Below are positions 1 through 6,782 of a stretch of 59,393 bases of DNA, piece by piece; within the stretch, counting starts at the first letter, position 1, and each line of letters starts with the position of its first letter. Under the pieces are notes generated by a model, which was given only the letters and a program-made list of their open reading frames with translations, did not search any database and had not been told where the DNA came from. The position numbers were made by a program, and so were the translations under genes. The stretch is from Halobacillus litoralis (GTDB taxonomy: Bacteria; Bacillota; Bacilli; Bacillales; Halobacillaceae). Location: the NCBI RefSeq assembly GCF_020524025.1, contig NZ_JAIVKN010000007.1, positions 1 to 59,393 on the forward strand. The letters run 5' to 3'.

Positions 1-62
1 ACTTGCATGTATTAGGCACGCCGCCAGCGTTCGTCCTGAGCCAGGATCAAACTCTCCATAAA
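1..62 (-). rRNA. rrs: 16S rRNA, 5' end only (gene continues outside the window)
   Basis: Read on the minus strand this is the standard start of bacterial 16S rRNA: GGAGAGTTTGATCCTGGCTC (the 27F primer site) followed by the GACGAACGCTGGCGGCG block and ending at ACATGCAAGT. Only about 60 bases of the gene are inside the window. It is the first gene of an rRNA operon transcribed leftwards out of the window. Confidence 0.97.
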
Positions 63-208
63 AGTTAAGTTTGACTTGCTCATTTGCACACCGAATGTGC
101 TTGTTTCAAATCTCTTCATTAAAGAAGAAATGTTTTGACGTACTGGTTGGTTCGTTCAGTTTTCAAAGATCAAAATGTTGTTTGTCGCTTCAAAACAGCG
201 ACTTCATC
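63..208 (-). other. 16S rRNA leader with boxA-like antitermination segment
   Basis: This is the transcribed leader between the last rRNA promoter and mature 16S. Around 156-175 the minus strand reads GATCTTTGAAAACTGAAC, resembling the boxA/antitermination segment of Bacillus rrn leaders (CTTTGAAAACT). No open frame with a ribosome binding site is present. Confidence 0.6.
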
Positions 209-238
209 ATTTTATCATGTTTGCGTTGTTTGTGTCAA
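209..238 (-). promoter_or_regulatory. rRNA operon promoter, proximal
   Basis: Minus-strand sigma-A promoter TTGACA (233-238), 18-base spacer, TAAAAT (209-214). It is preceded by the same AAAAAGTTG segment as the promoter at 292-320, so the two look like a duplicated module. It lies about 145 bases upstream of 16S. Confidence 0.75.
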
Positions 239-291
239 CAACTTTTTCATGATTTTTTGTTTTTGTTTGTGTCGTTTTTGCGACATTTAAT

Positions 292-320
292 AATTTATCA
301 TGTTCGCAATGCAATGTCAA
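292..320 (-). promoter_or_regulatory. rRNA operon promoter, middle
   Basis: Minus-strand TTGACA (315-320), 17-base spacer, TAAATT (292-297). Its spacer ends in the same CATGA as the proximal promoter. Confidence 0.75.
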
Positions 321-383
321 CAACTTTTTTTGGAAATGTTCGTTGTTGTTTTGCGCTCGTTTGTTTTCCCGACAACGTTTAAT

Positions 384-413
384 AATATAGCATAGAATAA
401 AAAAGGTATGCAA
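384..413 (-). promoter_or_regulatory. rRNA operon promoter, distal
   Basis: Minus-strand TTGCAT (408-413), 18-base spacer, TATATT (384-389). It is weaker at the -35 position than the two downstream copies. Tandem promoters are the rule for Bacillus rrn operons. Confidence 0.55.
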
Positions 414-770
414 TACTTTTCTTTAATTTTTTTGATTTTCTCTTAATAAAAATATATGTATGTAAAGTTAAGTCTCTATATATGATGTAATGTCTAAACA
501 TGCTTCCTTCCTGCCGCATATGACCTGCACAATGTCTACCGGCCTTGACAGCTATAGACAAGACACAGCATCGATAGCGGCAGACAAAAGACTCCCATCG
601 TGCCGGCTTAGAAATGAACATACCTGTTAACCATCTCATAGGTTCAATGATTCTACACTATCTCCATTTCTAAAAGAAACCCCTGGTTTACATATAAAGA
701 GACTAAGCTAATGTCGCACCCACTCCAAGATCTCTTTACTGACCCTTCAAGTCTCCAGGCTTTGAATCTA
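414..770. other. Intergenic stretch with no recognised gene
   Basis: About 360 bases between the small gene's terminator and the rRNA promoters. An 86-codon open frame exists on the minus strand (379-639), but it has no ribosome binding site, has an unlikely composition and runs into the promoter region. I see no tRNA, no known leader motif and no clear repeat here. Confidence 0.6.
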
Positions 771-810
771 AATAATTAAACCCCGGGTATACATCCGAGG
801 TTTAATTATT
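771..810 (-). terminator. AT-rich terminator-like hairpin after the small gene
   Basis: Perfect 12-base arms (AATAATTAAACC at 771-782 and its complement at 799-810) around a 16-base GC-rich loop, 13 bases past the stop of the gene at 824-1045. The stem itself supplies an A/T run on both sides, so it may act in both directions. It lacks a long U tract. Confidence 0.6.
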
Positions 811-823
811 CCCGCTTCAACTA

Positions 824-1045
824 TTAATTCTGCTTCTTCTTCCGGGGCATATACTGCAGACACTCTTCTCTTGTAGCAAATCTCCGGAAGATCTGGAATA
901 ACACATCATATCTTTCTTCCATTGCATTTTTTATCCCTTTATCGATACGGTTGTCACCTAAATCGAATGTGATCTCTTCCATTTCTCTTTTCAATAAGTA
1001 TTCAATTTCACGCCGTTCTTGTTCATCAATGATTAATCCATGCAT
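824..1045 (-). CDS. Small protein of unknown function (73 aa)
   Basis: I do not recognise a named family. The protein is 73 residues, very charged and predicted mostly helical: a run of E/R/K residues (about 9-25), a central DLGDNRIDKGIKNAMEERY stretch and a basic PRKKKQN tail, with no membrane segment or signal peptide. It is probably a real gene: the start has a clear ribosome binding site (GGGAGG, 8 bases before ATG) and the frame is followed directly by a hairpin terminator. It sits alone between divergently read pdaB and the rRNA promoters. The 'REMEE..DLGD.RID..I..AMEERY' pattern looks like a small cytoplasmic helical domain. I infer no function. Confidence 0.7.
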   Translation of the reverse strand: MHGLIIDEQERREIEYLLKREMEEITFDLGDNRIDKGIKNAMEERYDVLFQIFRRFATREECLQYMPRKKKQN

Positions 1046-1102
1046 TTGAAGAACCTCCCTGTAACAACTCCTTATATTTTTACCCTAATTTTCATGTTTT
1101 TA

Positions 1103-1130
1103 GCATAGGTTGTCCTTATTTTCATATGTA
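1103..1130 (+). promoter_or_regulatory. Possible sporulation-sigma promoter of pdaB
   Basis: GCATA (1103-1107), 15-base gap, CATATGTA (1123-1130), 32 bases before the pdaB start. This partly resembles sigma-E/sigma-G elements (CATACA/CATACTA-type -10). B. subtilis pdaB is a sporulation gene, which is the main support; the match itself is imperfect. Confidence 0.3.
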
Positions 1131-1162
1131 TAGAACATATTGGAAGGAAGGAGAATCGATCC

Positions 1163-1921
1163 ATGAGTTTCTACACTTGGAAATCAGAGCACCTCAAACG
1201 ATATGGAATAGTCGTGGTTTTGGGATTTTTTTGCGCACTCATGCTATGGATTGGACAGTGGAGTCAACTTCCTGTGTTCTCAAATAACGGTGAACCCCGC
1301 GCGTTAACCCAAGGAAGCGAAGATCGGTCACATGTGGCTCTTACATTTAATATAAGCTGGGGGACAGAGAAGGTATACGATGTATTAAAGCAACTCGAAG
1401 CAAACCAGGTTCAGGCAACATTTTTCTTAAGCGGTGAATGGGCAGAACGCCACCCGGACATAGTGAATCAAATCCAAGAGGACAAACACGAGATCGGTAT
1501 GATGGGATATAAATATGAGAGTTACATGGAAATGAAGCCTGCAGAGGTAGCCGCAGACTTAAGAGAAGCTAAGGCAGTGTTTGAAAAATTAGGATATGAA
1601 GACATCAATTGGGTTCGACCACCTCATGGGCATATGAACAAAGAGGTTTTAAAAATCATTAAGCAGGAGGACATGCAGGCTGTACAGTGGAGCGTTAATC
1701 CAAGAGATTGGGAAAATCCAGGAACGAATAACATTATCGACGTTGTTTTAAATGAAGGTTCCGAAGGTGATATTATCCTTATGCATGCATCCGACTCAGT
1801 TAAACAAACTCCTAAGGCATTAGAAGTCATTCTCCCTGGTTTAAAACAAAAAGGATTATCGTTTGTAAGCATATCAGAGCTCGTAAGCGGGGGAGAGTCT
1901 AAGGCCGATCAAATTGAATAA
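1163..1921 (+). CDS. pdaB: Sporulation polysaccharide deacetylase-family protein PdaB
   Basis: 252 aa, NodB-fold carbohydrate esterase 4 family. PdaB is required for maintaining spores after their formation, probably acting on or near the spore envelope. A single N-terminal membrane anchor (about residues 13-32, VVVLGFFCALMLWIG) precedes the deacetylase domain (about 55-240). The usual metal motif TFDD is TFNIS here, and the second motif lacks the HxxxH histidines (GMMGYKYESY), while RPPHG and the LMHASD motif near the C-terminus are kept. From memory, the TFN form is typical of PdaB orthologues, so it is a family trait and not decay. ATG start with AAGGAG. Plus strand, convergent with kbaA through a shared terminator. 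Confidence 0.9.
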   Translation: MSFYTWKSEHLKRYGIVVVLGFFCALMLWIGQWSQLPVFSNNGEPRALTQGSEDRSHVALTFNISWGTEKVYDVLKQLEANQVQATFFLSGEWAERHPDIVNQIQEDKHEIGMMGYKYESYMEMKPAEVAADLREAKAVFEKLGYEDINWVRPPHGHMNKEVLKIIKQEDMQAVQWSVNPRDWENPGTNNIIDVVLNEGSEGDIILMHASDSVKQTPKALEVILPGLKQKGLSFVSISELVSGGESKADQIE

Positions 1922-1951
1922 GAAAAAGCCACCATTGCCGGTGGCTTTTTC
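1922..1951. terminator. Bidirectional terminator between pdaB and kbaA
   Basis: Twelve-base perfect arms GAAAAAGCCACC (1922-1933) and complement (1940-1951) around a 6-base loop. A-rich on the left and T-rich on the right, so it can end both converging transcripts. Confidence 0.9.
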
Positions 1952-2551
1952 TTAATCCGTTGTTTTTGAGGAATTTGTGAGACGATGGAGCAGAATTAGT
2001 TGATAGGCATTACATATAAATAAAGGAATTACCATTAACCATACATAATCGCTTCCTTCAGCTCGTAACGCTGGTACCCACTCAACCGTTGTCACTACAA
2101 TCATAAAAAACAGGGCCGGGATAAACGCATGACGATTCGTTTCTTTAGCCTTTACATAAGCTACAATTAAAGCGAGCACCAACAACCCTAAAGCTGCCAA
2201 GACATACGAGAACAAAGCCGATTGTTCACCTGCTTGATATCTGAAATAAATCAAATCAAAAAGCGTAAAAGCAATTAAGAATATTTGCACTGGAACCCAT
2301 AATGAACGAAAGACCCCTTTGCCAAACTGATGGACGGTAAGGTAAGCAAAAAAGCCCATTTGGCTGATTATGCTGAATATAAACCCAAGTCCCGTAAAAA
2401 ATAAAACAAGTCCAAGCAGTTCAAATAATTGCAAAGGCTGCAAAACTTCAGCATATGATTGATGTTTGAAGAAAAAACTGATCAACAGCGTTACCACGCC
2501 GCCAATCAATAAGGTTGTTAGAAATAACCTGACCCATTTACGACTATTCAA
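1952..2551 (-). CDS. kbaA: KinB signalling pathway activation protein KbaA
   Basis: 199 aa integral membrane protein with about six hydrophobic segments (roughly 9-27, 39-62, 70-85, 86-105, 112-130, 138-160). In B. subtilis KbaA is needed for activity of the sporulation kinase KinB, which feeds phosphate into the Spo0A phosphorelay. The N-terminus (MNSRKWVRLFLTTLLIGG) and the position between gerD and pdaB support the call. It starts with TTG, 8 bases after AGGGGG; no in-frame ATG fits better. It is divergent from gerD and converges on pdaB. Confidence 0.88.
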   Translation of the reverse strand: MNSRKWVRLFLTTLLIGGVVTLLISFFFKHQSYAEVLQPLQLFELLGLVLFFTGLGFIFSIISQMGFFAYLTVHQFGKGVFRSLWVPVQIFLIAFTLFDLIYFRYQAGEQSALFSYVLAALGLLVLALIVAYVKAKETNRHAFIPALFFMIVVTTVEWVPALRAEGSDYVWLMVIPLFICNAYQLILLHRLTNSSKTTD

Positions 2552-2625
2552 GAAATGTTCCCCCTAATTCCACAAAGACTTTCCCTTCGTATTTTACCAT
2601 GAACCTTTCCGTTTTTCTTCCGAAG

Positions 2626-2654
2626 GTATAAATTTCGTCTAATCGAGAATAGTA
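2626..2654 (+). promoter_or_regulatory. Possible sigma-G promoter of gerD
   Basis: GTATA (2626-2630), 17 bases, AATAGTA (2648-2654), close to the sigma-G pattern (gHATR then CATnnTA at 17-18 bases). gerD is a forespore sigma-G gene in B. subtilis. One -10 position (first base) departs from consensus. Confidence 0.35.
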
Positions 2655-2690
2655 AGCCTATGGAGAACTTAAGAAAGGGGACATGCAACA

Positions 2691-3332
2691 ATGTCCAGAC
2701 TCCGCTTATTGTTTCCCGTCCTTCTTCTTGTTTTCCTGGCCGCTTGTAACGGCACTTCAGGAGCAAGTGAACAGGCGGACTATGATACCACAAAAAAAAT
2801 GATTGTTGATATTCTGAAATCAGACGATGGAAAAAAGGCGATGACCGAAGTTCTGTCGGATGAGAAAATGCAGCAGTCCATGGCCCTTGAGTCTGAAGTG
2901 GTTTCTCAAGCTGTACAAAAGACGTTAGTTTCTGAAGAGGGAAAAGCCTTTTGGAGTAAACTTTTTTCAGATCCTAAATTTGTGCAGGAGTTCAGTAAAG
3001 TGATTGAGGATCAACAGAAAAAGCTTATGAAAGGCCTTATGAAGGATGCAGAATATCAGAAATTAATGATCGAGTTATATAAAAACCCTGAGATGATGGA
3101 ACAAATGGTCACGGTCATGCAGGGACAAAAATTCAGGTCTCATTTAGAAAAGACCATTGAAGAAACTCTGAACAGTCCTGTCTTCCAGGCTAAGATGAGT
3201 GACACTTTACTAAAAGCTGCGGAAAAAATGAAAAGTGGCAGTCAGGGATCTCAATCTGATGGAGGTCAACAAGGCAGCAGCGAGCAGTCCGGCAGCGGTG
3301 GAAGTGGAAGCGATAAAGAACAAAGTGGTTAA
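2691..3332 (+). CDS. gerD: Spore germination lipoprotein GerD
   Basis: 213 aa. The N-terminus is a lipoprotein signal with lipobox LAAC (acylated Cys at about 19), followed by a helical, charged middle (30-165) rich in amphipathic segments and a low-complexity Ser/Gly/Gln tail (about 185-213). GerD is the inner-membrane scaffold that clusters nutrient germinant receptors into the germinosome. The helical core is the trimer-forming part in the known family. ATG start, AAGGGG upstream at a slightly long spacing. Plus strand; converges on salA across a strong shared terminator. Confidence 0.93.
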   Translation: MSRLRLLFPVLLLVFLAACNGTSGASEQADYDTTKKMIVDILKSDDGKKAMTEVLSDEKMQQSMALESEVVSQAVQKTLVSEEGKAFWSKLFSDPKFVQEFSKVIEDQQKKLMKGLMKDAEYQKLMIELYKNPEMMEQMVTVMQGQKFRSHLEKTIEETLNSPVFQAKMSDTLLKAAEKMKSGSQGSQSDGGQQGSSEQSGSGGSGSDKEQSG

Positions 3333-3339
3333 TTCAGCA

Positions 3340-3376
3340 AAAAACACGCGCCCCCATAATAGGAGCGCGTGTTTTT
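3340..3376. terminator. Bidirectional terminator between gerD and salA
   Basis: Twelve-base arms AAAAACACGCGC (3340-3351) and GCGCGTGTTTTT (3365-3376) around a 13-base loop, T run following. It abuts the salA stop codon, so it serves both genes. Confidence 0.92.
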
Positions 3377-3377
3377 T

Positions 3378-4430
3378 TTAATATTTATCAATAACTTTGG
3401 CTGCCATATTACGGTAGATGACACCAATTGGATGATCGGTTTGATAGACAGAAGGTGCAAATACATCTTCTTCTTCATAAGGTTGTTGTAAAGGAACATG
3501 ACCCAGTACAGCCGTTTGCAGGGTATCAGCGAGTTTCACTCCGCCCCCGCGGCCAAAGACAAATTCCTTATTGCCTGTTTCCTTACTTTCAAAGTAGGAC
3601 ATATTTTCAACTACACCCAGAATTTCATGCTCGGTTTTCAAAGCCATCTGGCCTGCACGCGCAGCGACAAATGCCGCTGTAGGGTGTGGAGTGGTAACAA
3701 TAATTTCTTTTGATGATGGCAGCATAGAATGGACATCCAGAGCTACATCTCCTGTTCCTGGTGGCAGGTCAAGAAGGAGATAGTCCAGGTCTCCCCACTC
3801 TACTTCTTTGAAAAAGCTTGTCAGCATTTTCCCAAGCATAGGTCCACGCCAAATGATAGGCGAGTTATCCTCAACAAAAAAGCCCATGGAAACAAGCTTA
3901 ACACCAAAGCGCTCGACAGGAATAATCTTTTCCCCTCTGACAACAGGGCGTTCTTCCACTCCCATCATATCTGGTACACTAAAGCCATAAATATCTGCAT
4001 CAATAATGCCGACTTTTTTACCTAAGCGTGTTAAAGCTACAGCCAAATTAACGGTTACAGTAGATTTTCCTACTCCACCTTTACCACTCGCAATGGAAAT
4101 GAATTTTGTTTTCGAGTTTCCACTGAGCAGTGACGAGTCCTGAGATTCATCTGCTGCAGGCTGAAACTTTTCAACAACCTCATCAGGGAGCTGATCGAAG
4201 CGCAGACCAACTGTTGCAGCTCCACCGCTTTTAAGAGCATTAACAATCGTCTGCTGCAACTCCATCTGCTCAGCCGTATTGGTTTTACCAATTAAAATCT
4301 TTACACTGACATGGTTTTTTTCTTCTTTAATTTTAATCTCTTCTACTCCACCGGTTTCTTCCAGCGTTTTATGTAAAAACGGATCTTGAATAGGGTGCAG
4401 AATCTCTAGTACTTTTTCTTGTGTCAACAT
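3378..4430 (-). CDS. salA: Mrp/SalA-type P-loop ATPase and regulator
   Basis: 350 aa. N-terminal MIP18/DUF59-like domain (about 1-75), linker, then an ApbC/Mrp MinD-like ATPase with deviant Walker A GKGGVGKST (116-124), IIDADIYG switch and DLPPGTGD Walker B region. The CxxC pair used by iron-sulfur carrier Mrp proteins is absent: the corresponding stretch is ESKETGNKEFVFGRGGG. This matches B. subtilis SalA, which acts as a DNA-binding regulator (repressor of scoC), so a regulatory role is more likely than Fe-S delivery. ATG start with AAGGATGG. Monocistronic, with its own promoter set inside a long dyad (4444-4499). Confidence 0.9.
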   Translation of the reverse strand: MLTQEKVLEILHPIQDPFLHKTLEETGGVEEIKIKEEKNHVSVKILIGKTNTAEQMELQQTIVNALKSGGAATVGLRFDQLPDEVVEKFQPAADESQDSSLLSGNSKTKFISIASGKGGVGKSTVTVNLAVALTRLGKKVGIIDADIYGFSVPDMMGVEERPVVRGEKIIPVERFGVKLVSMGFFVEDNSPIIWRGPMLGKMLTSFFKEVEWGDLDYLLLDLPPGTGDVALDVHSMLPSSKEIIVTTPHPTAAFVAARAGQMALKTEHEILGVVENMSYFESKETGNKEFVFGRGGGVKLADTLQTAVLGHVPLQQPYEEEDVFAPSVYQTDHPIGVIYRNMAAKVIDKY

Positions 4431-4443
4431 GCCGGTTCACCAT

Positions 4444-4499
4444 CCTTAGAAATATGTTTCATTTTCTGTAGTATAACATACATGAAACGCTTTCTAAGG
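4444..4499 (-). promoter_or_regulatory. salA promoter inside a long inverted repeat (candidate operator)
   Basis: Minus strand -10 TATACT (4470-4475) with a weak -35 TTAGAA 16 bases upstream. Arms of 18-19 bases, 4444-4462 and 4482-4499, are inverted copies (ATGAAAC plus TTTCTAAGG match; 2-3 bases differ in the middle). The -10 box is at the exact centre of the dyad. Because transcription would start between the arms, this is better read as a DNA operator than an RNA hairpin. Confidence 0.65.
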
Positions 4500-4512
4500 T
4501 GATTTGCTTAGA

Positions 4513-5235
4513 TCAATTAGAAGAAGAAGGCTCTCTTTCTGTTACATACCGGAGTATCCCTTGATAAATGGAGGCCGCCATTTTTCTTTGATAATCATCT
4601 GACTTCAACAATTCACGTTCTCGTTCATTGGATAGAAAGCCCGCCTCTACCAGCGCCCCCGGTGCATCTGCATGCTTAAGTATATATATATTCGTTAGTC
4701 CGAGTGCCTCACGTTTTGTATTTCCGATATTTGAACGGATTTCAGACTGGATGAACTTCGCCAAATTCTCACTTTCCTCTATAGTGGGGTTGTAAAATGT
4801 TTGAGCCCCACTCCACTTGGAAGAAGGAATCGCATTTAAGTGCAGACTCAAATATATATCCGCTTCTTTTTCTTTAATATATTGAACACGGTTTCTAATA
4901 TCTTCTGACTTTCGACGGGATAACCCGGACGTATCTTCGGCAGCCAAATCCATATCATCATATCGCGTCATATATACAAGAGCACCCGCCTGCTGCAGGT
5001 AATCACGTAAGTACTCCGCCATTTGCAATGTAATCACTTTCTCTTCTGTGCCGTCCTTACCAACCGCACCTCCATCCACACCGCCATGACCAGGATCAAG
5101 CACGATGACTTTTCCAGATAGCGGAGATGACCATACCGTCCAGGCGTCTTTCGCTTCCTGAATAGGGTAAGAAACCGCACATACAAGGACAACAATTCCC
5201 GCCATCCACATGAATGTTTTTAAACGTCGCAACAT
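4513..5235 (-). CDS. cwlD: N-acetylmuramoyl-L-alanine amidase CwlD
   Basis: 240 aa. An N-terminal hydrophobic signal/anchor (about 8-24) is followed by an Amidase_3 zinc domain (about 43-228). Ligand motifs are visible: DPGHGGVDGGAVG with the first His, TEEKVITL with the Glu, LHLNA with the second His, and the catalytic Glu in VEAGFLSN. CwlD removes peptide side chains from spore cortex muramic acid, the first step in making muramic delta-lactam, which germination lytic enzymes need. AGGGAGG precedes the ATG. A good sigma-E promoter lies upstream (5268-5295), as expected for mother-cell expression. Confidence 0.95.
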   Translation of the reverse strand: MLRRLKTFMWMAGIVVLVCAVSYPIQEAKDAWTVWSSPLSGKVIVLDPGHGGVDGGAVGKDGTEEKVITLQMAEYLRDYLQQAGALVYMTRYDDMDLAAEDTSGLSRRKSEDIRNRVQYIKEKEADIYLSLHLNAIPSSKWSGAQTFYNPTIEESENLAKFIQSEIRSNIGNTKREALGLTNIYILKHADAPGALVEAGFLSNERERELLKSDDYQRKMAASIYQGILRYVTEREPSSSN

Positions 5236-5267
5236 CCCAAACCCTCCCTTTTACTCCTCCCTTCACT

Positions 5268-5295
5268 ACTATATGGGACAAGAAAAGGAAATATG
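5268..5295 (-). promoter_or_regulatory. Sigma-E-type promoter of cwlD
   Basis: Minus strand -35 CATATT (5290-5295), 14-base spacer, -10 CATATAGT (5268-5275). Sigma-E consensus is roughly kmATATT, N14, CATACAnT. It is about 33 bases upstream of the cwlD start, consistent with known sigma-E control of cwlD. Confidence 0.6.
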
Positions 5296-5410
5296 TAAAT
5301 ACTGAAACGGGTGAGCTCTATAGTCTCTGCTTCCATCCTTACCGGAGCAATGTTTTCTTAAAAGTCTCTGTTAAAGTTCAGTGTTGTTATTTCAAATATT
5401 CTTAGTGGAG

Positions 5411-5583
5411 CTCCTTCCGTCGCAGAATGTGTGTGAGGCGACCTTGGGAATAGCCAGCTTTCCGCGGGGTACCGTGAGCCTCCTCAGGCTGACGCCTTCC
5501 CGGGTCTCCCGATGTACCTGTATCCCTCTGGAGTCTCTCCATTCCAAGGACTGCCTCTTCAAAACGAGAGGGACGGAAAGGAC
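5411..5583. repeat. Large imperfect inverted-repeat element in the cwlD-rpsI gap
   Basis: A GC-richer block whose ends and middle are mutually complementary: CCTTCCGTC (5413-5421) with GACGGAAAGG (5572-5581), and GAGGCGACCTTGGGAAT (5435-5451) with ATTCCAAGGACTGCCTC (5541-5557, a few mismatches). Inside, AGCCTCCTCAGGCT (5478-5491) forms a small hairpin. The inner text (TTTCCGCGGGG, GAGCCTCCTCAGGCT, GGGTCTCCCG) resembles intergenic repeats I recall from other Bacillaceae genomes, so this may be one copy of a dispersed element. Both strands are open over about 80 codons, but with no start signals. The rest of the 5296-5757 gap shows only the rpsI terminator. Confidence 0.55.
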
Positions 5584-5710
5584 AATTTTCGAACCAAAGT
5601 CCGTTAAACCGGTTGCGTAAGGAAGGGAACACGCTACCCAAATCATATGAACAAAAAATGGATGAAAATCAACAACAACCTTTAACAGAGCTTTTTTTAA
5701 AAATAGACAT

Positions 5711-5744
5711 AAAAAAAGACTCCCAACTTAGTTGGGAGCCTTTT
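5711..5744 (-). terminator. Terminator after rpsI
   Basis: Minus-strand GGCTCCCAAC, TAA loop, GTTGGGAGTC, then T7. Ten-base stem (5718-5740), 13 bases past the rpsI stop. Confidence 0.92.
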
Positions 5745-5757
5745 GTATAAGCAAAGA

Positions 5758-6150
5758 TTAACGCTTGGAGAATTGTGGAGCGCGACGTGCACCTTTAAGA
5801 CCGTATTTCTTACGCTCTTTCATACGTGCGTCACGAGTCAATAGACCTGCGCGTTTAAGTGGTGTACGGTATTCAGGATCCGCTTGTAACAATGCACGAG
5901 CGATTCCGTGACGGATTGCGCCAGCTTGTCCTGTGAATCCACCGCCATCTACGTTTACATATACATCATAGTTACCTTCTGTTTCTGTAACAGCTAGAGG
6001 CTGTTTCAGAATCATACGAAGTGTTTCATATGGGAAAAAGTCTTCAGCATCACGTTTGTTTACTACTACACGACCAGTTCCTGGTACAAGACGTACACGA
6101 GCTGTTGAGCTCTTACGACGACCAGTTCCGGAGTATTGTACTTGTGCCAC
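5758..6150 (-). CDS. rpsI: Ribosomal protein S9 (uS9)
   Basis: 130 aa, full length. The N-terminal [14 protein letters not shown] motif, the [19 protein letters not shown] core and the C-terminal PQFSKR tail are all diagnostic; the terminal Lys-Arg tail reaches the P-site tRNA in the 30S head. The start is GTG with AAAGGAGGT upstream. It is the second gene of the rplM-rpsI pair, 19 bases after rplM, and ends at its own terminator. Confidence 0.98.
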   Translation of the reverse strand: MAQVQYSGTGRRKSSTARVRLVPGTGRVVVNKRDAEDFFPYETLRMILKQPLAVTETEGNYDVYVNVDGGGFTGQAGAIRHGIARALLQADPEYRTPLKRAGLLTRDARMKERKKYGLKGARRAPQFSKR

Positions 6151-6169
6151 TCTAGATTACCTCCTTTAA

Positions 6170-6607
6170 TTATCCGCGAAGTTCGTAAACTTCTGGTTGT
6201 TGTGCTTCATGTTTGTGTTCAGAACCAGCATAAACATGAAGTTTCTTGCCCATTTTACGTCCAAGACTTCCTTTTGGAAGCATACCTTTAACAGCAAGCT
6301 CTAGCATTTGCTCAGGGTATTTCGTACGCATTTCGTTAGCCGTACGGGACTTCAATCCACCTGGGTGGTTGGAGTGACGATAATAGATCTTATCGTTAAT
6401 TTTGTTACCTGTAAGTTGGATCTCACCAGCGTTAATGATGATCACATTGTCACCTGTATCAACGTGTGGTGTGTAAGTTGGTTTATTTTTACCGCGAAGG
6501 ATCGCAGCAACTTCGCTCGCTAAACGGCCAAGTGTTTGCCCTGCAGCATCCACAACATACCATTTACGTTCAACGTTGTTTTCATTTGCCATGAAAGTTG
6601 TGCGCAT
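6170..6607 (-). CDS. rplM: Ribosomal protein L13 (uL13)
   Basis: 145 aa, full length. Diagnostic stretches are [31 protein letters not shown] core, [19 protein letters not shown] and the EVYELRG end. I chose the ATG giving [10 protein letters not shown], which has AGGAGGG 8 bases upstream and matches the Bacillus N-terminus; the later ATG at residue 6 lacks such spacing. L13 binds 23S rRNA early in 50S assembly. Expression is likely autoregulated through the leader at 6655-6715. Confidence 0.98.
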   Translation of the reverse strand: MRTTFMANENNVERKWYVVDAAGQTLGRLASEVAAILRGKNKPTYTPHVDTGDNVIIINAGEIQLTGNKINDKIYYRHSNHPGGLKSRTANEMRTKYPEQMLELAVKGMLPKGSLGRKMGKKLHVYAGSEHKHEAQQPEVYELRG

Positions 6608-6654
6608 ATCGGTTTCCCTCCTGAATAGTTAATTTTTCACATAGACTTTACTGA

Positions 6655-6715
6655 TTATCATTTATCTCAAATACGATTAACTTTCCGGGGCCAATCGTGG
6701 TATAGAAATAAAATG
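6655..6715 (-). promoter_or_regulatory. L13 leader (autoregulatory RNA element)
   Basis: In the rplM 5' UTR the minus strand reads TACCACGATT, a GC-rich loop, then AATCGTATTTGAGATAAA, matching the pattern I recall for the Firmicutes L13 leader: a CGATT/AATCG stem followed by GAGATAAA. Location directly ahead of rplM-rpsI supports it. Confidence 0.65.
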
Positions 6716-6724
6716 CCATAGAAT

Positions 6725-6754
6725 ATAATATAACACTCTCCCTCTAAATGTCAA
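6725..6754 (-). promoter_or_regulatory. Sigma-A promoter of rplM-rpsI
   Basis: Minus-strand TTGACA (6749-6754), 18 bases, TATTAT (6725-6730); TATATT at a 16-base spacing overlaps it. It follows the truA stop by about 30 bases counted back to 6783. Confidence 0.85.
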
Positions 6755-6782
6755 GGGGATGCACACCTGGATTCGTTGCTTT

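Noticed and set aside
379-639. 86-codon open frame on the minus strand upstream of the rRNA promoters
   Set aside because: No ribosome binding site, overlaps the distal rRNA promoter, AT-driven Lys/Tyr-rich end and no recognisable domain.
2548-2793. 81-codon minus-strand open frame overlapping gerD and the kbaA-gerD gap
   Set aside because: Antisense to the gerD signal sequence, no ribosome binding site and no family resemblance.
5381-5646. Overlapping 79-84 codon open frames on both strands of the cwlD-rpsI gap
   Set aside because: They arise from the inverted-repeat structure; no start signals and both strands open at once.
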